Assembly (NCBI RefSeq): GCF_014202825.1
Contig: NZ_JACHHP010000002.1
Coordinates: forward strand, 186,001 to 250,000
DNA length: 64,000 nt
Direction of reading: 5' to 3'
DNA from: Chiayiivirga flava
Lineage (GTDB): Bacteria; Pseudomonadota; Gammaproteobacteria; Xanthomonadales; Xanthomonadaceae
Shown: one piece after another, positions 1 to 8,698 of the stretch
Numbering within the stretch: position 1 is the first letter of the stretch
How the letters are laid out: every line of letters begins with the position of its first letter
The notes under the pieces: generated by a model
The model's input: the letters and a program-made list of their open reading frames with translations, nothing else
Told to the model about the DNA's origin: nothing
Databases searched by the model: none
Program-made: the position numbers and the translations under genes

Positions 1-1351
1 CTTCCTGCATCTTCAACGCGATGTAGCCGTCGATGAAGTCGTCGCTGAAGACGCCGCCGGCCTTGAGGAAGTCGCGGTCCTTGTCGAGCGCGTCGAGCGC
101 CTGGTCGAGCGAGTGGCACACGGTCGGGATGTTCTTTTCCTCTTCCGGCGGCAGGTCGTACAGATCCTTGTCCGACGGTGCACCCGGGTCGATCTTGTTC
201 TTGATGCCGTCGAGGCCCGCCATCAGCAGTGCGGTGAAGGCGAGGTAGCCGGTGTTCATCGGATCCGGGAAGCGGATCTCGATGCGCCGCGCCTTCGGGT
301 TGCTCACCCACGGAATGCGGCACGAGGCCGAACGGTTGCGCGCCGAGTACGCCAGCATCACCGGCGCTTCGAAGCCCGGCACGAGGCGCTTGTACGAGTT
401 CGTGGTGGAGTTGGTGAAGGCGTTGATCGCACGCGCGTGCTTGAAGATGCCGCCGATGTACCACAGCGCCAGCTGCGACAGGCCGCCGTAGCCTTCGCCG
501 GCGAACAGGTTCTGGCCGCCCTTCGACAGCGACTGGTGCACGTGCATGCCCGAACCGTTGTCGCCCACCAGCGGCTTCGGCATGAAGGTCGCCGTCTTGC
601 CGTTGCGGTGCGCGACGTTCTTGATGATGTACTTCATGGTGAGAAGCTCGTCGGCCTTCTTCACCAGCGTGTTGAACTTGGTGCCGATCTCGCACTGGCC
701 CGCGTTCGCCACTTCGTGGTGGTGCACTTCCACCTCGATGCCGGCCGCTTCGATGGCCTTCACCATCTCGGCGCGCACGTCGTGCAGGGTGTCGGCCGGC
801 GCCACGGGGAAGTAGCCGCCCTTGATGCCGGGGCGGTAGCCGCTGTTGCCGCCTTCGTAGGCCTTGGCCGAGTTCCAGTGCGCTTCTTCCGAGTCGATCT
901 CGAAGAAGGTGTGGCCCATGTCATTGCCGTAACGCACGGAATCGAAGATGAAGAATTCGGGTTCGGGGCCGAAGAAGGCAAGGTCGGCGGCGCCGCTCGA
1001 CTTCACGTAGGCCTCGGCGCGCTTGGCGACCGAGCGCGGGCAGCGCGAGTAGGCCTGCATCGTGGCCGGTTCGAGCACGTCGCAGATCAGGATCAGGGTC
1101 GGGTCGGCGGTGAACGGATCGAGCACGGCGGTGTCGGGATCCGGCAGCAGCACCATGTCGGACTCGTTGATGCCCTTCCAGCCGGCGATCGAGGAGCCGT
1201 CGAACATCTTGCCTTCCTCGAACAGCGTCTCGTCGACCACGCGGATCGGGAAGGTGACGTGGTGCTGTTTGCCGAGGATGTCGGCAAAACGCAGGTCCAC
1301 GAATTCGACGTTGTTGTCCTTGATCAGTTTCTGCACGCTCTCGTACGACAT
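1..1351 (-). CDS. glnA: Glutamine synthetase type I, partial (C-terminus off left edge)
   Basis: ATP-dependent condensation of glutamate and ammonium to glutamine, a cytoplasmic dodecamer. The reverse frame is open from an ATG at 1351 to the edge, about 450 of the usual 469 residues. It starts [11 protein letters not shown] and contains the GSGMHVHQS active-site segment and the NRSASCRIP region. The adenylylation motif [10 protein letters not shown] is present, with the target Tyr at residue 398 (codon 158-160), so GlnE-type regulation is expected. Upstream lie a sigma-54 promoter and an NtrC palindrome, consistent with nitrogen control. It is divergent from the acyltransferase at 1594. Confidence 0.97.
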   Translation of the reverse strand, partial: MSYESVQKLIKDNNVEFVDLRFADILGKQHHVTFPIRVVDETLFEEGKMFDGSSIAGWKGINESDMVLLPDPDTAVLDPFTADPTLILICDVLEPATMQAYSRCPRSVAKRAEAYVKSSGAADLAFFGPEPEFFIFDSVRYGNDMGHTFFEIDSEEAHWNSAKAYEGGNSGYRPGIKGGYFPVAPADTLHDVRAEMVKAIEAAGIEVEVHHHEVANAGQCEIGTKFNTLVKKADELLTMKYIIKNVAHRNGKTATFMPKPLVGDNGSGMHVHQSLSKGGQNLFAGEGYGGLSQLALWYIGGIFKHARAINAFTNSTTNSYKRLVPGFEAPVMLAYSARNRSASCRIPWVSNPKARRIEIRFPDPMNTGYLAFTALLMAGLDGIKNKIDPGAPSDKDLYDLPPEEEKNIPTVCHSLDQALDALDKDRDFLKAGGVFSDDFIDGYIALKMQE

Positions 1352-1385
1352 CGACACACGCTCCAGACAGGTTGTGCATGGAGTT

Positions 1386-1402
1386 AGCAATCGGCATGCC
1401 AG
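1386..1402 (-). promoter_or_regulatory. Sigma-54 (RpoN) promoter of glnA
   Basis: On the minus strand the sequence reads CTGGCATGCCGATTGCT, matching the -24/-12 consensus YTGGCACGRNNNTTGCW at nearly all fixed positions: TGGCA at 1397-1401 and TTGC at 1387-1390. It lies 35 bases upstream of the glnA start, leaving room for a short leader. Function is inferred from the match and the position before glnA. Confidence 0.85.
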
Positions 1403-1463
1403 GCTAAATGGCGGCTAAACCATTGATCGCATGACCCACGCTGCGTCAGCAGGGATTCTGGAC

Positions 1464-1478
1464 GCACCAATCTGGTGC
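1464..1478. promoter_or_regulatory. NtrC (GlnG) enhancer site
   Basis: GCACCAATCTGGTGC is a perfect inverted repeat matching the NtrC core GCACC-N5-GGTGC. It is centred roughly 75 bases upstream of the sigma-54 promoter elements. A further GCACCA half-site lies at 1494-1499. Together they fit an enhancer pair for RpoN-dependent glnA transcription, though the distance is shorter than in enteric glnA. Confidence 0.78.
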
Positions 1479-1593
1479 GCTCGTTTGTGCGTTGCACCAT
1501 GGGCGATCGATCCGTCGCAGGCAGCCTTGCGACGTTCCACCGGCCGCGCCACCATCGCGCGCCGCTGCATGCGCAGCCTCCGAACCGACCGCC

Positions 1594-2730
1594 ATGACCG
1601 CAGGCCCGAGCGCCCTGCAGCCGCGCAACGCCGGCATCGATCTGCTGCGCGGACTCTCCATCGTGCTGGTGGTGCTGCACCACCTAGGCCTGCGTTTTCC
1701 GTTGAAGGACGGCGTGCTGGCCGACTGGCTGCCGCGCGGCGTGCTGAATGCGCTGATCTACAACGGCTACGAGGCCGTATTCGTGTTCTTCGTGATTTCG
1801 GGCTTCCTCATCACCACGCACGTGCTGCGACGCGACGGCGGGCTCGCGCGACTGGACGCGCGCGGTTTCTATGTGCGTCGCGCCACGCGCATCCTGCCCA
1901 CGCTGACGCTCATCGTCGCGCTGCTCGCCGCGCTGCATCTGCTCGGGGTGCCCCACCACGTGATCGACACCGAGCGGCAGTCGCTGGGGCGCGCCGTGCT
2001 CGCGGTGTTCGGCTTGCACCTGAACTGGTACGAAGGCCAGACCGGTTATCTGCCGGGCGGCTGGGACGTGTTGTGGTCGCTGTCGATCGAGGAGGCGTTC
2101 TATGTCGCCTTCCCGCTGCTGTGCCTGGCGGTGCGACGCGAGCGCTGGCTGATGCTGCTGCTGGCGGTCTTCGCGCTCAGTCTGCCGCTCACGCGCGCGG
2201 CGCTGGCGGACAACGCCATCTGGCAGGAGAAGGCGTACCTGCCGGGCATGGCGGCGATCGCGGCCGGCGTGTTCGGCGCACTGCTCGCCGCACGCTGGCG
2301 GGCGCCGCCGCGGGCGGTGGTGTGGCTGCTTGCAACACTCTCGACGGCGATGCTCGCGAGCACGTTGCTGTTCGGCGTGCTGTGGTGGCGGTGGATCGGC
2401 AACGGTTACGTGCTGGTGCTGACGCTGTCGACGATGGCGCTGCTCGTGGCGCTGCAGTTCGACGAGCGTCGCAACGGCGCGGTGCCGGTGCCGCGCGGGC
2501 TGCGATGGCTGGCGTCGATGGGCCGGCTCAGTTACGAGATGTACCTCACGCACATGTTCGTGGTGTTCGTGACAGTGGGCATAGTCGGCGCGGTGCAGGG
2601 CGACATGCGCTGGGCGGTCCTGTGGTACCTGCCGGCGGTGCTCGCGTCCTGGGCCCTCGGCGCTGCGCTGGCGCACGGGTTTTCGATGCCGGTGGAACGT
2701 GCGCTGCGGCGGCGCTGGCTGGCGCGGTAA
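1594..2730 (+). CDS. Acyltransferase family 3 (OafA/YrhL-like) membrane protein
   Basis: Predicted integral-membrane O-acyltransferase of 378 residues, of the family that acetylates or acylates surface glycans. The N-terminus NAGIDLLRGLSIVLVVLHH carries the family RG and paired-His signature, followed by about ten hydrophobic segments and the SLSIEEAFYVAFPLL motif. An in-frame ATG at 1492 would add 34 Arg/Pro-rich residues that overlap the glnA control region, so 1594 was chosen. The substrate cannot be told: no lipopolysaccharide or glycan cluster is adjacent. A second distant family member is at 42141. Confidence 0.85.
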   Translation: MTAGPSALQPRNAGIDLLRGLSIVLVVLHHLGLRFPLKDGVLADWLPRGVLNALIYNGYEAVFVFFVISGFLITTHVLRRDGGLARLDARGFYVRRATRILPTLTLIVALLAALHLLGVPHHVIDTERQSLGRAVLAVFGLHLNWYEGQTGYLPGGWDVLWSLSIEEAFYVAFPLLCLAVRRERWLMLLLAVFALSLPLTRAALADNAIWQEKAYLPGMAAIAAGVFGALLAARWRAPPRAVVWLLATLSTAMLASTLLFGVLWWRWIGNGYVLVLTLSTMALLVALQFDERRNGAVPVPRGLRWLASMGRLSYEMYLTHMFVVFVTVGIVGAVQGDMRWAVLWYLPAVLASWALGAALAHGFSMPVERALRRRWLAR

Positions 2731-3138
2731 TCCGTCACGGATGGGATACGACGCGGTAACACAGCGGGCGTGGCCCTGGCTCTGGACCACGCGCGCACGG
2801 TTTCCTCAACCGACGTTTCGTCGATTCGACTCGGCGAAAGTGTTCCGACCCCGTCGTCCCGGCGAACGCCGGGACCCAGCGGCGTTGCTCGGGATGCTTG
2901 AACCACCGCAAATGCCGGGAACGTCACTGGGTCCCGGCGTTCGCCGGGACGACGGGGTGGGAACACGTGTGTGTTCCCCGACGACAATGGCCTGCGCCCG
3001 GACGGCAGCGCGCAAAGGCCGGAATGACGGCGACCGTGGAGGCATGCGGCCGATGCGTCGCCGCGCACGGCTGCTGCGACATGCCGCAGCGCGTGCCCGC
3101 TTGCTAGCATCCGTGCCTTCCCATCCACGGAGCAGACC
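2731..3138. other. Intergenic region holding a palindromic repeat pair
   Basis: No convincing gene. It contains the inverted-pair element at 2840-2966 and then unstructured GC-rich sequence leading into the patatin gene. Short open frames here are non-homologous and repeat-derived. Confidence 0.7.
2840..2966. repeat. Interspersed palindromic repeat, family A, inverted pair
   Basis: Each arm is an imperfect hairpin of the type CCGTCGTCCCGGCGAACGCC followed by GGGACCCAG. The right arm is the reverse complement of the left, and the match extends outward through GTGTTCC and GAACAC. Related pairs lie at 47929-48048 and 59474-59584, all intergenic. REP/RAYT-like or attenuator function is inference only. 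Confidence 0.85.
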
Positions 3139-5316
3139 ATGCGTCTGATCCTTGCCCGTCTCGCGCTGCCGCTGGCACTGCTCGCGTGCACCGCGACACA
3201 GGCCAAGACCTGTCTCGTGCTGTCCGGCGGCGGCGCGCGCGGCATCGCGCATGTCGGCGTGATCCGCGCGCTCGAAGCCGAGCATGTGCCGGTCGACTGC
3301 ATCGTCGGCACCAGCATGGGCGCGGTCATCGGCAGCCTGTACGCGAGCGGGCTGGACGCGCACGAAATCGAGGAAGCCGTCGCCGCGGTGGACTGGAACG
3401 GCGTGTTCCGCGATGCATCCGACCGCACCGACCGCCCGCTGCGCTCGCGCCTGCAGGACCGCACCTTTCTCGTCAACGCCGCCATCGGCTACCGCGACGG
3501 GCGCTTCGGTATTCCGCGCTCGCTGGTGCAGGGCCAGCGCCTGGGACTGGTGTTGCGCGGCTTTCTGTTGCCGGCCGCGGGCATCGAGGAGTTCGACCGG
3601 CTCGCGACCCCGTTCCGCGCGGTCGCCACCGATCTGGAAAGCGGCGGCACCGTCGTGCTGTCGCGCGGCGATCTCGCCACCGCGGTGCGCGCCAGCATGG
3701 CGGTGCCGGCCTTCCTGCCGCCGGTGGAAATCGACGGCCGCCTGCTCAGCGACGGCGGCACCGCGAGCAATCTGCCGGTCAGCATCGCGCGCGAGCTCGG
3801 CGCCACGCGTATCATCGCGGTCGACATCAGCGCGCCGCTGCGCGGACGCGAGAAGCTCACCTCGCCGGTCACCATCACCGACCAGATGCTCACCGCGCTG
3901 ATGCGGCGCCAGACCGACGCCGAGATCGCGCTGCTCGGACCCGGCGACGTGCTGATCGTGCCTGCGCTGGGCGACATCGGCTCGACCGACTTCGCCCGCG
4001 CGGCGACCGAGGCGATGGCACCGGGCGAAGCGGCCACGGTGGCGCAACGCGACCGCCTCGCCGCGTTCCGCGCCGCGCCGGAGGTCTACGCAACCTGGAA
4101 GGACACGCGCCGCCGTGCCGTGCGCAGCCTGGGCACGGTCGCGAGCATCGACTTCGCCGACGACACGCCGGCGTCCGCCGTGCTGCGTGCCTACCTGCGC
4201 GAGCATCCGGGCGACGCCTTCGACCGCGCCGAACTCGAACGCGACATCGCACGCCTGTATGGACGCGGCGAATTCGAGAGCGTCGACTACCGCGTGGTGC
4301 CCGGTCCGGACGGCGACGCGGTGCGGATCTCGCTGCGCGACAAGCAGTGGGGCGACGGCACGCTGCGCTTCGGCCTGCGACTGGAGGACAACTTCGACGG
4401 CAGCAGCAATTTCGACCTCGGCGGCCGCCTGCGCGCTACCAACGTCAACGACGCCGGCGCGGAATGGCTGGCCGACGCGCAGATCGGCAAGACCACGCAC
4501 CTGGGCTACGAGTGGCTGCAGCCGTTCGATGCTCGGCGTGCGCTGTGGTGGTCGCCGCATGCCTCGTACACGGCGCGCAACCAGCCGCTGTACATCGACC
4601 GCCGGCGTTCGGTTGAGCTGCGCCGGCAGAGCCTCGAGGTCGGCATCGACGCCGGCCGCTGGCTCGGCGACTGGGGCGCGCTGAGCGTGGGCGCGTTCCT
4701 GCGCAGCAGCGAATTCTCCGCGCGCACCACGCTGATCGCGATCGACACCGACAGCGAACGCAGTGCCGGCCTGCGCGCGGACTTCGTGCGCGACACGCAG
4801 GACGACGCGCAGTTCCCGCGTCGCGGCAACTTCACCGATCTCTCGCTGCGGCATTACGTGCAGGCCGTCGGCGGCGAGGGCAACGCGACGCTGTTCGAAT
4901 GGCGCGTGAGCCAGGCGCTGCCGGTGGCGACGGACGATCGCCTGCTGCTGCAGTTCCGCGGGCAGTACGCGGGGGCGGACGACCTGCCGTCGGACGAGAC
5001 CGGGTTCCTCGGCGGCTTCCTGGATCTTTCCGGCTTCGAGGAAGATGCCTTGTTCGGACGGCATCTCGCGCTCGGCCAGGCGGTGTACTACCGCAGCCTC
5101 GGCGCGGTGTTCGACCGCTACCGGCTGTTCGCCGGCGGCTCGCTGGAGGTGGGCAACGCGTGGGAAGTGAAGGACGACATCTCGATCGATTCGCTGCTGT
5201 GGGGCGGCAGCGTGTTCGTCGCGGCCGAGTCGCCGCTCGGCGCGCTGCACCTGGGCTACGGGCAGGGCGAGGGCGGCGAGAATTCGCTGTACCTGTTCAT
5301 CGGACGGCCGTACTGA
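3139..5316 (+). CDS. Patatin-like phospholipase with POTRA and beta-barrel (PlpD/type Vd-like)
   Basis: Predicted secreted lipolytic protein fused to its own outer-membrane translocator, 725 residues, close to PlpD of Pseudomonas. A signal peptide covers residues 1-22. The patatin domain follows with the oxyanion loop GGGARG (30-35), nucleophile elbow GTSMG (Ser59) and the catalytic dyad Asp in SDGG (Asp205). Residues about 330-400 look like a POTRA segment, and the rest is alternating, aromatic-bounded strands ending LYLFIGRPY, as in a BamA/surface-antigen barrel. Hydrolase activity and surface exposure are inferred from the family. It is monocistronic, preceded by a repeat pair and followed convergently by the DUF2383 gene. 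Confidence 0.9.
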   Translation: MRLILARLALPLALLACTATQAKTCLVLSGGGARGIAHVGVIRALEAEHVPVDCIVGTSMGAVIGSLYASGLDAHEIEEAVAAVDWNGVFRDASDRTDRPLRSRLQDRTFLVNAAIGYRDGRFGIPRSLVQGQRLGLVLRGFLLPAAGIEEFDRLATPFRAVATDLESGGTVVLSRGDLATAVRASMAVPAFLPPVEIDGRLLSDGGTASNLPVSIARELGATRIIAVDISAPLRGREKLTSPVTITDQMLTALMRRQTDAEIALLGPGDVLIVPALGDIGSTDFARAATEAMAPGEAATVAQRDRLAAFRAAPEVYATWKDTRRRAVRSLGTVASIDFADDTPASAVLRAYLREHPGDAFDRAELERDIARLYGRGEFESVDYRVVPGPDGDAVRISLRDKQWGDGTLRFGLRLEDNFDGSSNFDLGGRLRATNVNDAGAEWLADAQIGKTTHLGYEWLQPFDARRALWWSPHASYTARNQPLYIDRRRSVELRRQSLEVGIDAGRWLGDWGALSVGAFLRSSEFSARTTLIAIDTDSERSAGLRADFVRDTQDDAQFPRRGNFTDLSLRHYVQAVGGEGNATLFEWRVSQALPVATDDRLLLQFRGQYAGADDLPSDETGFLGGFLDLSGFEEDALFGRHLALGQAVYYRSLGAVFDRYRLFAGGSLEVGNAWEVKDDISIDSLLWGGSVFVAAESPLGALHLGYGQGEGGENSLYLFIGRPY

Positions 5317-5345
5317 TGCCCGTCCAACAAACGGCATGCACGAAA

Positions 5346-5375
5346 AAGCCCGGCGGACGTGGGTCCGCCGGGCTT
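5346..5375 (-). terminator. Rho-independent terminator of the DUF2383 gene
   Basis: Perfect 12-bp stem AAGCCCGGCGGA / TCCGCCGGGCTT with a 6-base loop. On the minus strand the stem is followed by TTT after the terminal TT of the arm, giving a T-run. It ends transcription from 5850; as a hairpin it may also slow readthrough from the patatin gene. Confidence 0.85.
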
Positions 5376-5406
5376 GGCGCATCGACTGTGGGGCGACGGC
5401 GCGCGC

Positions 5407-5850
5407 TTATGCGGCTTTCACCTGCTGCTTGAGCGCGCGCATCTCGTCGTGCATGCGACGCACGTCCGGCAGGTAGTTCTGCGCGATCTGGCGCACCTCG
5501 GCGCGGTCGGACGAGGTCAGCGCGTCCTGGAACGCGTGCAGGATGCGATCCTCGGTTTCTTCGAGCTGCGCGATGTAGGTTTCGTCGCCGTGCTTGCTCA
5601 TGCTCGCGCGCAGGTCGGTGTAGCCCTTGCGCAGCGTACCGGCGAAGGTGCCGCCGTCGGCCGGCTTCTCGCCGTGCAGCGCGACCTGCGCCTTCAGATC
5701 CGCGGAAATCGAGCGCTTGGTGCTCGCCATACGCGAGAACAGGGTCTTGTAGGACGGGTTGTCGACGCTCTTGCTCGCGTCTTCGTAGAAGGACACGCCG
5801 TCGTTGAGGACTTCGATCAGTTCGTTGAGGTTGCTGGTGGTCTTGCTCAT
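5407..5850 (-). CDS. PA2169 family four-helix-bundle protein (DUF2383)
   Basis: Small, highly charged, all-helical protein of 147 residues beginning MSKTTSNLNELIEVLNDGVSFYEDA, as in the PA2169/DUF2383 family, which adopts a ferritin-like fold. Its role is unknown; members are often stress-associated. The start at 5850 was chosen over a longer frame to 5916 because AGGAG lies about eight bases upstream of this ATG. It is a single gene with its own terminator at 5346-5375. No iron-binding E-xx-H pattern was verified. Confidence 0.85.
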   Translation of the reverse strand: MSKTTSNLNELIEVLNDGVSFYEDASKSVDNPSYKTLFSRMASTKRSISADLKAQVALHGEKPADGGTFAGTLRKGYTDLRASMSKHGDETYIAQLEETEDRILHAFQDALTSSDRAEVRQIAQNYLPDVRRMHDEMRALKQQVKAA

Positions 5851-6064
5851 GGGGCACTCCTTGCGTGAGGGGAAGGTCAGGTTGACGACCGATCGCAGCG
5901 CGCGTCGAAGCGCCATGGTTGCGAAGCCGATCGAACCGACCCCCCGTCACTGCAGATCGCGTGCCACGCAGGGAGCGACGCTCTGACGCGGTTTCCGGCA
6001 CGCCGTCGCGTGGCCCGGCTTGCAACATGCGCCGCGCGCCGGCCCGCGCCGTGCGTGTCGCACG

Positions 6065-6919
6065 TCAGCCGCGCAGCAGGAACCAGCCCAGCACGAACAC
6101 GCCCAGTGCGATGCGGTAGAGCACGAACGGACCCACGCCCACGCGCCGGATCACCCCCAGGAACAGGTGGATCACGCCGAGCCCCGCCACGGCCGAAATC
6201 GCCGCGCCGATGGCCATGTCGCCCCATGCCACGGCCGCCGCACCGTGGCGCAGCTCCCACAGCGAATGCACCACGGCCAGGATCATCACCGGCACCGACA
6301 GCAGGAACGAATACCGTGCCGCAGCCGCGCGCGTGAGCCCGAGGAACAGTCCGGCCGTCATCGTGATGCCCGAACGCGAGGTGCCCGGCACCAGCGCCAG
6401 CGCCTGCGCGCAGCCGATCAGCAACGCCTGCCTGAGTGTCATGCGCGAGAACACCGCCTGCGCATCCTCGACGAAGTCGGCACTCGCGGTGGCCTGCTGG
6501 AAGCGCGTGTCGCGCGTCTTGCGGTCGGCGATCCACAGCAGCACGCCGAACACGATCAGGTTGGCGGCGATCACCACCGGGTGCCGCAGCAGCAACGCAC
6601 CGGCGTCGCCCATCAGCAGGCCCACGATCACCGCCGGCACCGTCGCAAGGCCCAGGCCGAGGCCGAGCTTCTGCATCGGATTCATCGCCCGCCCCGGCCG
6701 CCAGCGCAGCACTTCGCGCGCGAGCGCGAACAGGTCGTCGCGGAAGTAGCCGACCACGGCCAGCAGCGTGCCGAAATGCAGCGCGAGATCGAACGCGATG
6801 CCCTGGTAGTCCCAGCCGAATAGCTGGCTCGCAAGCGCCAGATGGCCGGAGCTCGAGATCGGGAGGAATTCGGTCAGCGCCTGGATCAGGGCCAGGATGA
6901 CGATGTGCAGCAGTTCCAT
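6065..6919 (-). CDS. uppP: Undecaprenyl-diphosphatase UppP/BacA
   Basis: Integral-membrane phosphatase recycling undecaprenyl pyrophosphate to undecaprenyl phosphate for peptidoglycan and other surface polymers; overexpression gives bacitracin resistance in known systems. It has 284 residues, with the family motif LTEFLPISSSGHL at 15-27 and the second motif PGTSRSG at 178-184, plus about eight hydrophobic segments. The start at 6919 gives the canonical MELLHIVILALIQ; an upstream in-frame extension is Cys/Arg-rich and lies within the neighbour. It is the last gene of a probable operon, 13 bases after the YcxB-like gene. Confidence 0.97.
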   Translation of the reverse strand: MELLHIVILALIQALTEFLPISSSGHLALASQLFGWDYQGIAFDLALHFGTLLAVVGYFRDDLFALAREVLRWRPGRAMNPMQKLGLGLGLATVPAVIVGLLMGDAGALLLRHPVVIAANLIVFGVLLWIADRKTRDTRFQQATASADFVEDAQAVFSRMTLRQALLIGCAQALALVPGTSRSGITMTAGLFLGLTRAAAARYSFLLSVPVMILAVVHSLWELRHGAAAVAWGDMAIGAAISAVAGLGVIHLFLGVIRRVGVGPFVLYRIALGVFVLGWFLLRG

Positions 6920-6932
6920 GCGGGGGCTGCGC

Positions 6933-7448
6933 TCAGGCGGGTTGGCGGTGGGCGGCGAGTGCGGCGAGGAAGGCGTCGCGCGCGCCGGCATCGGGGAAGG
7001 CATGGCGCGGGATCGGCAAACACACGCCCTGCGCGAACTGCAGCAGCACATGGTCAGGCAGCGACTGCACGTCGATCACGCGCGACCACGGCACATGCGT
7101 GCTGCCGGTGACCGACGACATGGCGAGGCCGTCGGTGTCGATGCGTACGTGATGTGCCTGCGGGAACGGGCCGGCGCCGGCGCGCAGGCGCGTCTTCAGG
7201 CGATGGTGCTGCAGCAGCAGCGTGGCCCAAAACGTGGCCAGCATCGCGACGCCGAGACCGAGCAGCAGCCATTGCCGGTCCGGCGGCACCTGGTCGAGCA
7301 CGCACACCACGAAGGCGCCGACGCACATCCAGTGCAGCACGCCGGTGGCCGTGATGCTCCAGTGCCCGGCGAGGCGCTGCCACGTTCTTGACGCGGCACG
7401 CTGCGCGACGCGGACGTCGTCGTCGCGCAGGTCGAAGTGCAATTCCAT
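6933..7448 (-). CDS. YcxB-like membrane protein
   Basis: Protein of 171 residues with two hydrophobic segments (about 33-52 and 61-80) followed by a soluble domain containing IDTDGL, a VPWSRVIDV strand and LPIPRHAF. This is the arrangement of the YcxB-like family, a PH-like domain behind a membrane hairpin. Function is unknown. It starts two bases after the PEBP stop codon and ends 13 bases before uppP, so it is probably cotranscribed. Confidence 0.72.
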   Translation of the reverse strand: MELHFDLRDDDVRVAQRAASRTWQRLAGHWSITATGVLHWMCVGAFVVCVLDQVPPDRQWLLLGLGVAMLATFWATLLLQHHRLKTRLRAGAGPFPQAHHVRIDTDGLAMSSVTGSTHVPWSRVIDVQSLPDHVLLQFAQGVCLPIPRHAFPDAGARDAFLAALAAHRQPA

Positions 7449-7450
7449 CG

Positions 7451-8086
7451 TTATGACTGCGCGAGCCGCGGGTTCAGCGTGTAGGTGCCCTGCAGCAGGG
7501 CCTCGCCGAGCACGTGGCCGCGCATCGCGGCGAAGACGTCGGCGGCGGTGAAGCGCGGCGGCACGTCGAGCCGTTCCACGTCCAGCGCGAATAGGCGGAA
7601 GAAGTAGCGGTGTTCGCGCGCGTCGTTGAACGGCGGGCACGGACCGTCGTAGCCCAGATACTCGCCCTGCATCGCGGCGTCGCCGGAGAACCAGCCGGTG
7701 TAGTCGTTCTCGCCCTGACGCGCGCCGGCGGGGCCGGCGGGTTCGCGCTTGCCGTGCGCGATGACGCCGTCCGACGCCGAGCCCGCGGCGATCTCGCGCA
7801 GCGTCGCCGGCAGATCGACCATCGCCCAGTGCACGAAATCCACGCGCGGCAGGTCCGCGGGAACCTCGCGTCCGGGCCGGTTGACGTCGTCGGGTTTCGA
7901 CGGTGCATCGGTGTCGATGCACAGCAGCGCGAACGAGCGCGTGCCGTCGGGCACCTCGTCCCACGCAAGATGCGGGTTGCGGTTGTGCGACAGCACGCAC
8001 GGTTCGCCGGCATCGCCCGGACGGCCGAACGCGAACTGCGCCGGAATGCGGCCGCGGTGCGGAAAGCTGTTGCTGTGCAGTTTCAT
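7451..8086 (-). CDS. YbhB/YbcL-type phosphatidylethanolamine-binding (PEBP) family protein
   Basis: Soluble protein of 211 residues, beginning MKLHSNSFPHRGRIPAQFAFG. It has the PEBP core: NPHLAWDEVPDGTRSFALL, the acidic ligand site DTDAP, HWAMVDLP, YLGYDGPCPP and HRYFFRLFALD. Bacterial homologues (YbhB, YbcL) are 150-185 residues; the extra length is a loop around residues 60-80. The ligand and role are unknown. The ATG overlaps the stop of the upstream lipoprotein gene by four bases. Confidence 0.9.
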   Translation of the reverse strand: MKLHSNSFPHRGRIPAQFAFGRPGDAGEPCVLSHNRNPHLAWDEVPDGTRSFALLCIDTDAPSKPDDVNRPGREVPADLPRVDFVHWAMVDLPATLREIAAGSASDGVIAHGKREPAGPAGARQGENDYTGWFSGDAAMQGEYLGYDGPCPPFNDAREHRYFFRLFALDVERLDVPPRFTAADVFAAMRGHVLGEALLQGTYTLNPRLAQS

Positions 8087-8697
8087 CGGACGGGAGCCTC
8101 GTTCGGTGTCGAAGGAGAGGACGGTGGCGCGGCATCGCCCTGCGCGACGGGAATGCTGACGCGGTCGAGCAGGGTGAACGCCTGCTGGTCGGCGGCGAGC
8201 GCCAGCCGCACCGTGGCGCGCAGCGTGTCGTGGCCGGCGAGCGCACCGGCGTCGGTAAAGCCGAATTTCACGCTGAACGTGGCGCCGGAGTAGTCGGCGT
8301 CCATGTCGCGCGTGAACCGCGGCACCGCTTCGCGCAGCATCGCCGCGCTGTGTTCGGTGAGGCGGAAGATCTGCCAGTCGGCGGCGTCGCCGGGAACCAG
8401 GTCGTCGTTCGCCACCGAGGCCTCGCGCAGCTGCATGGCGTAGACCTCGTCGGGACCGCCGGCACGCGGTGCGAGCGCAAGCACCAGTTGCGCCTTCGCC
8501 GGATCCAGGCGCAGCGCCGCGGGCTCCATCCGCGTCGCCACGCGCAATGCCGTCGGATCGATCGCGGCAAGTTCGGCCGCGCCGAAGTTGCGCATGCGCC
8601 ACATCGTCGACAGCGGGATGCTGGCGCAGGCACCCAGCAGGAGCAGCAGGGCGGCCATCCCGAGACGACGGCCATCGGCGGCGCGCGGCGGGATCAT
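8083..8697 (-). CDS. Putative lipoprotein of unknown function
   Basis: Protein of 204 residues with a lipoprotein signal: MIPPRAADGRRLGMAALLLLLGAC, lipidation Cys24 and a lipobox LLGAC. The mature part has no family I recognise; it contains LRLDPAKAQLVLALAPR and a C-terminal Pro/Ser-rich tail. The start at 8697 is one base from the stop of the TPR gene; an internal ATG at 8658 is an alternative and also retains the lipobox. Translational coupling with its neighbours suggests a shared envelope task. Confidence 0.7.
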   Translation of the reverse strand: MIPPRAADGRRLGMAALLLLLGACASIPLSTMWRMRNFGAAELAAIDPTALRVATRMEPAALRLDPAKAQLVLALAPRAGGPDEVYAMQLREASVANDDLVPGDAADWQIFRLTEHSAAMLREAVPRFTRDMDADYSGATFSVKFGFTDAGALAGHDTLRATVRLALAADQQAFTLLDRVSIPVAQGDAAPPSSPSTPNEAPVR

Positions 8698-8698
8698 C

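Noticed and set aside
113-1387. 424-aa plus-strand frame over glnA
   Set aside because: Antisense shadow of glutamine synthetase, which has all family motifs on the minus strand.
1492-1593. N-terminal extension of the first acyltransferase
   Set aside because: Would overlap the glnA control region and add an Arg/Pro-rich stretch; the ATG at 1594 gives a family-like N-terminus.
2806-5382. 858-aa frame antisense to the patatin gene
   Set aside because: Includes repeat sequence and lacks any recognisable domain; the plus-strand gene has full motifs.
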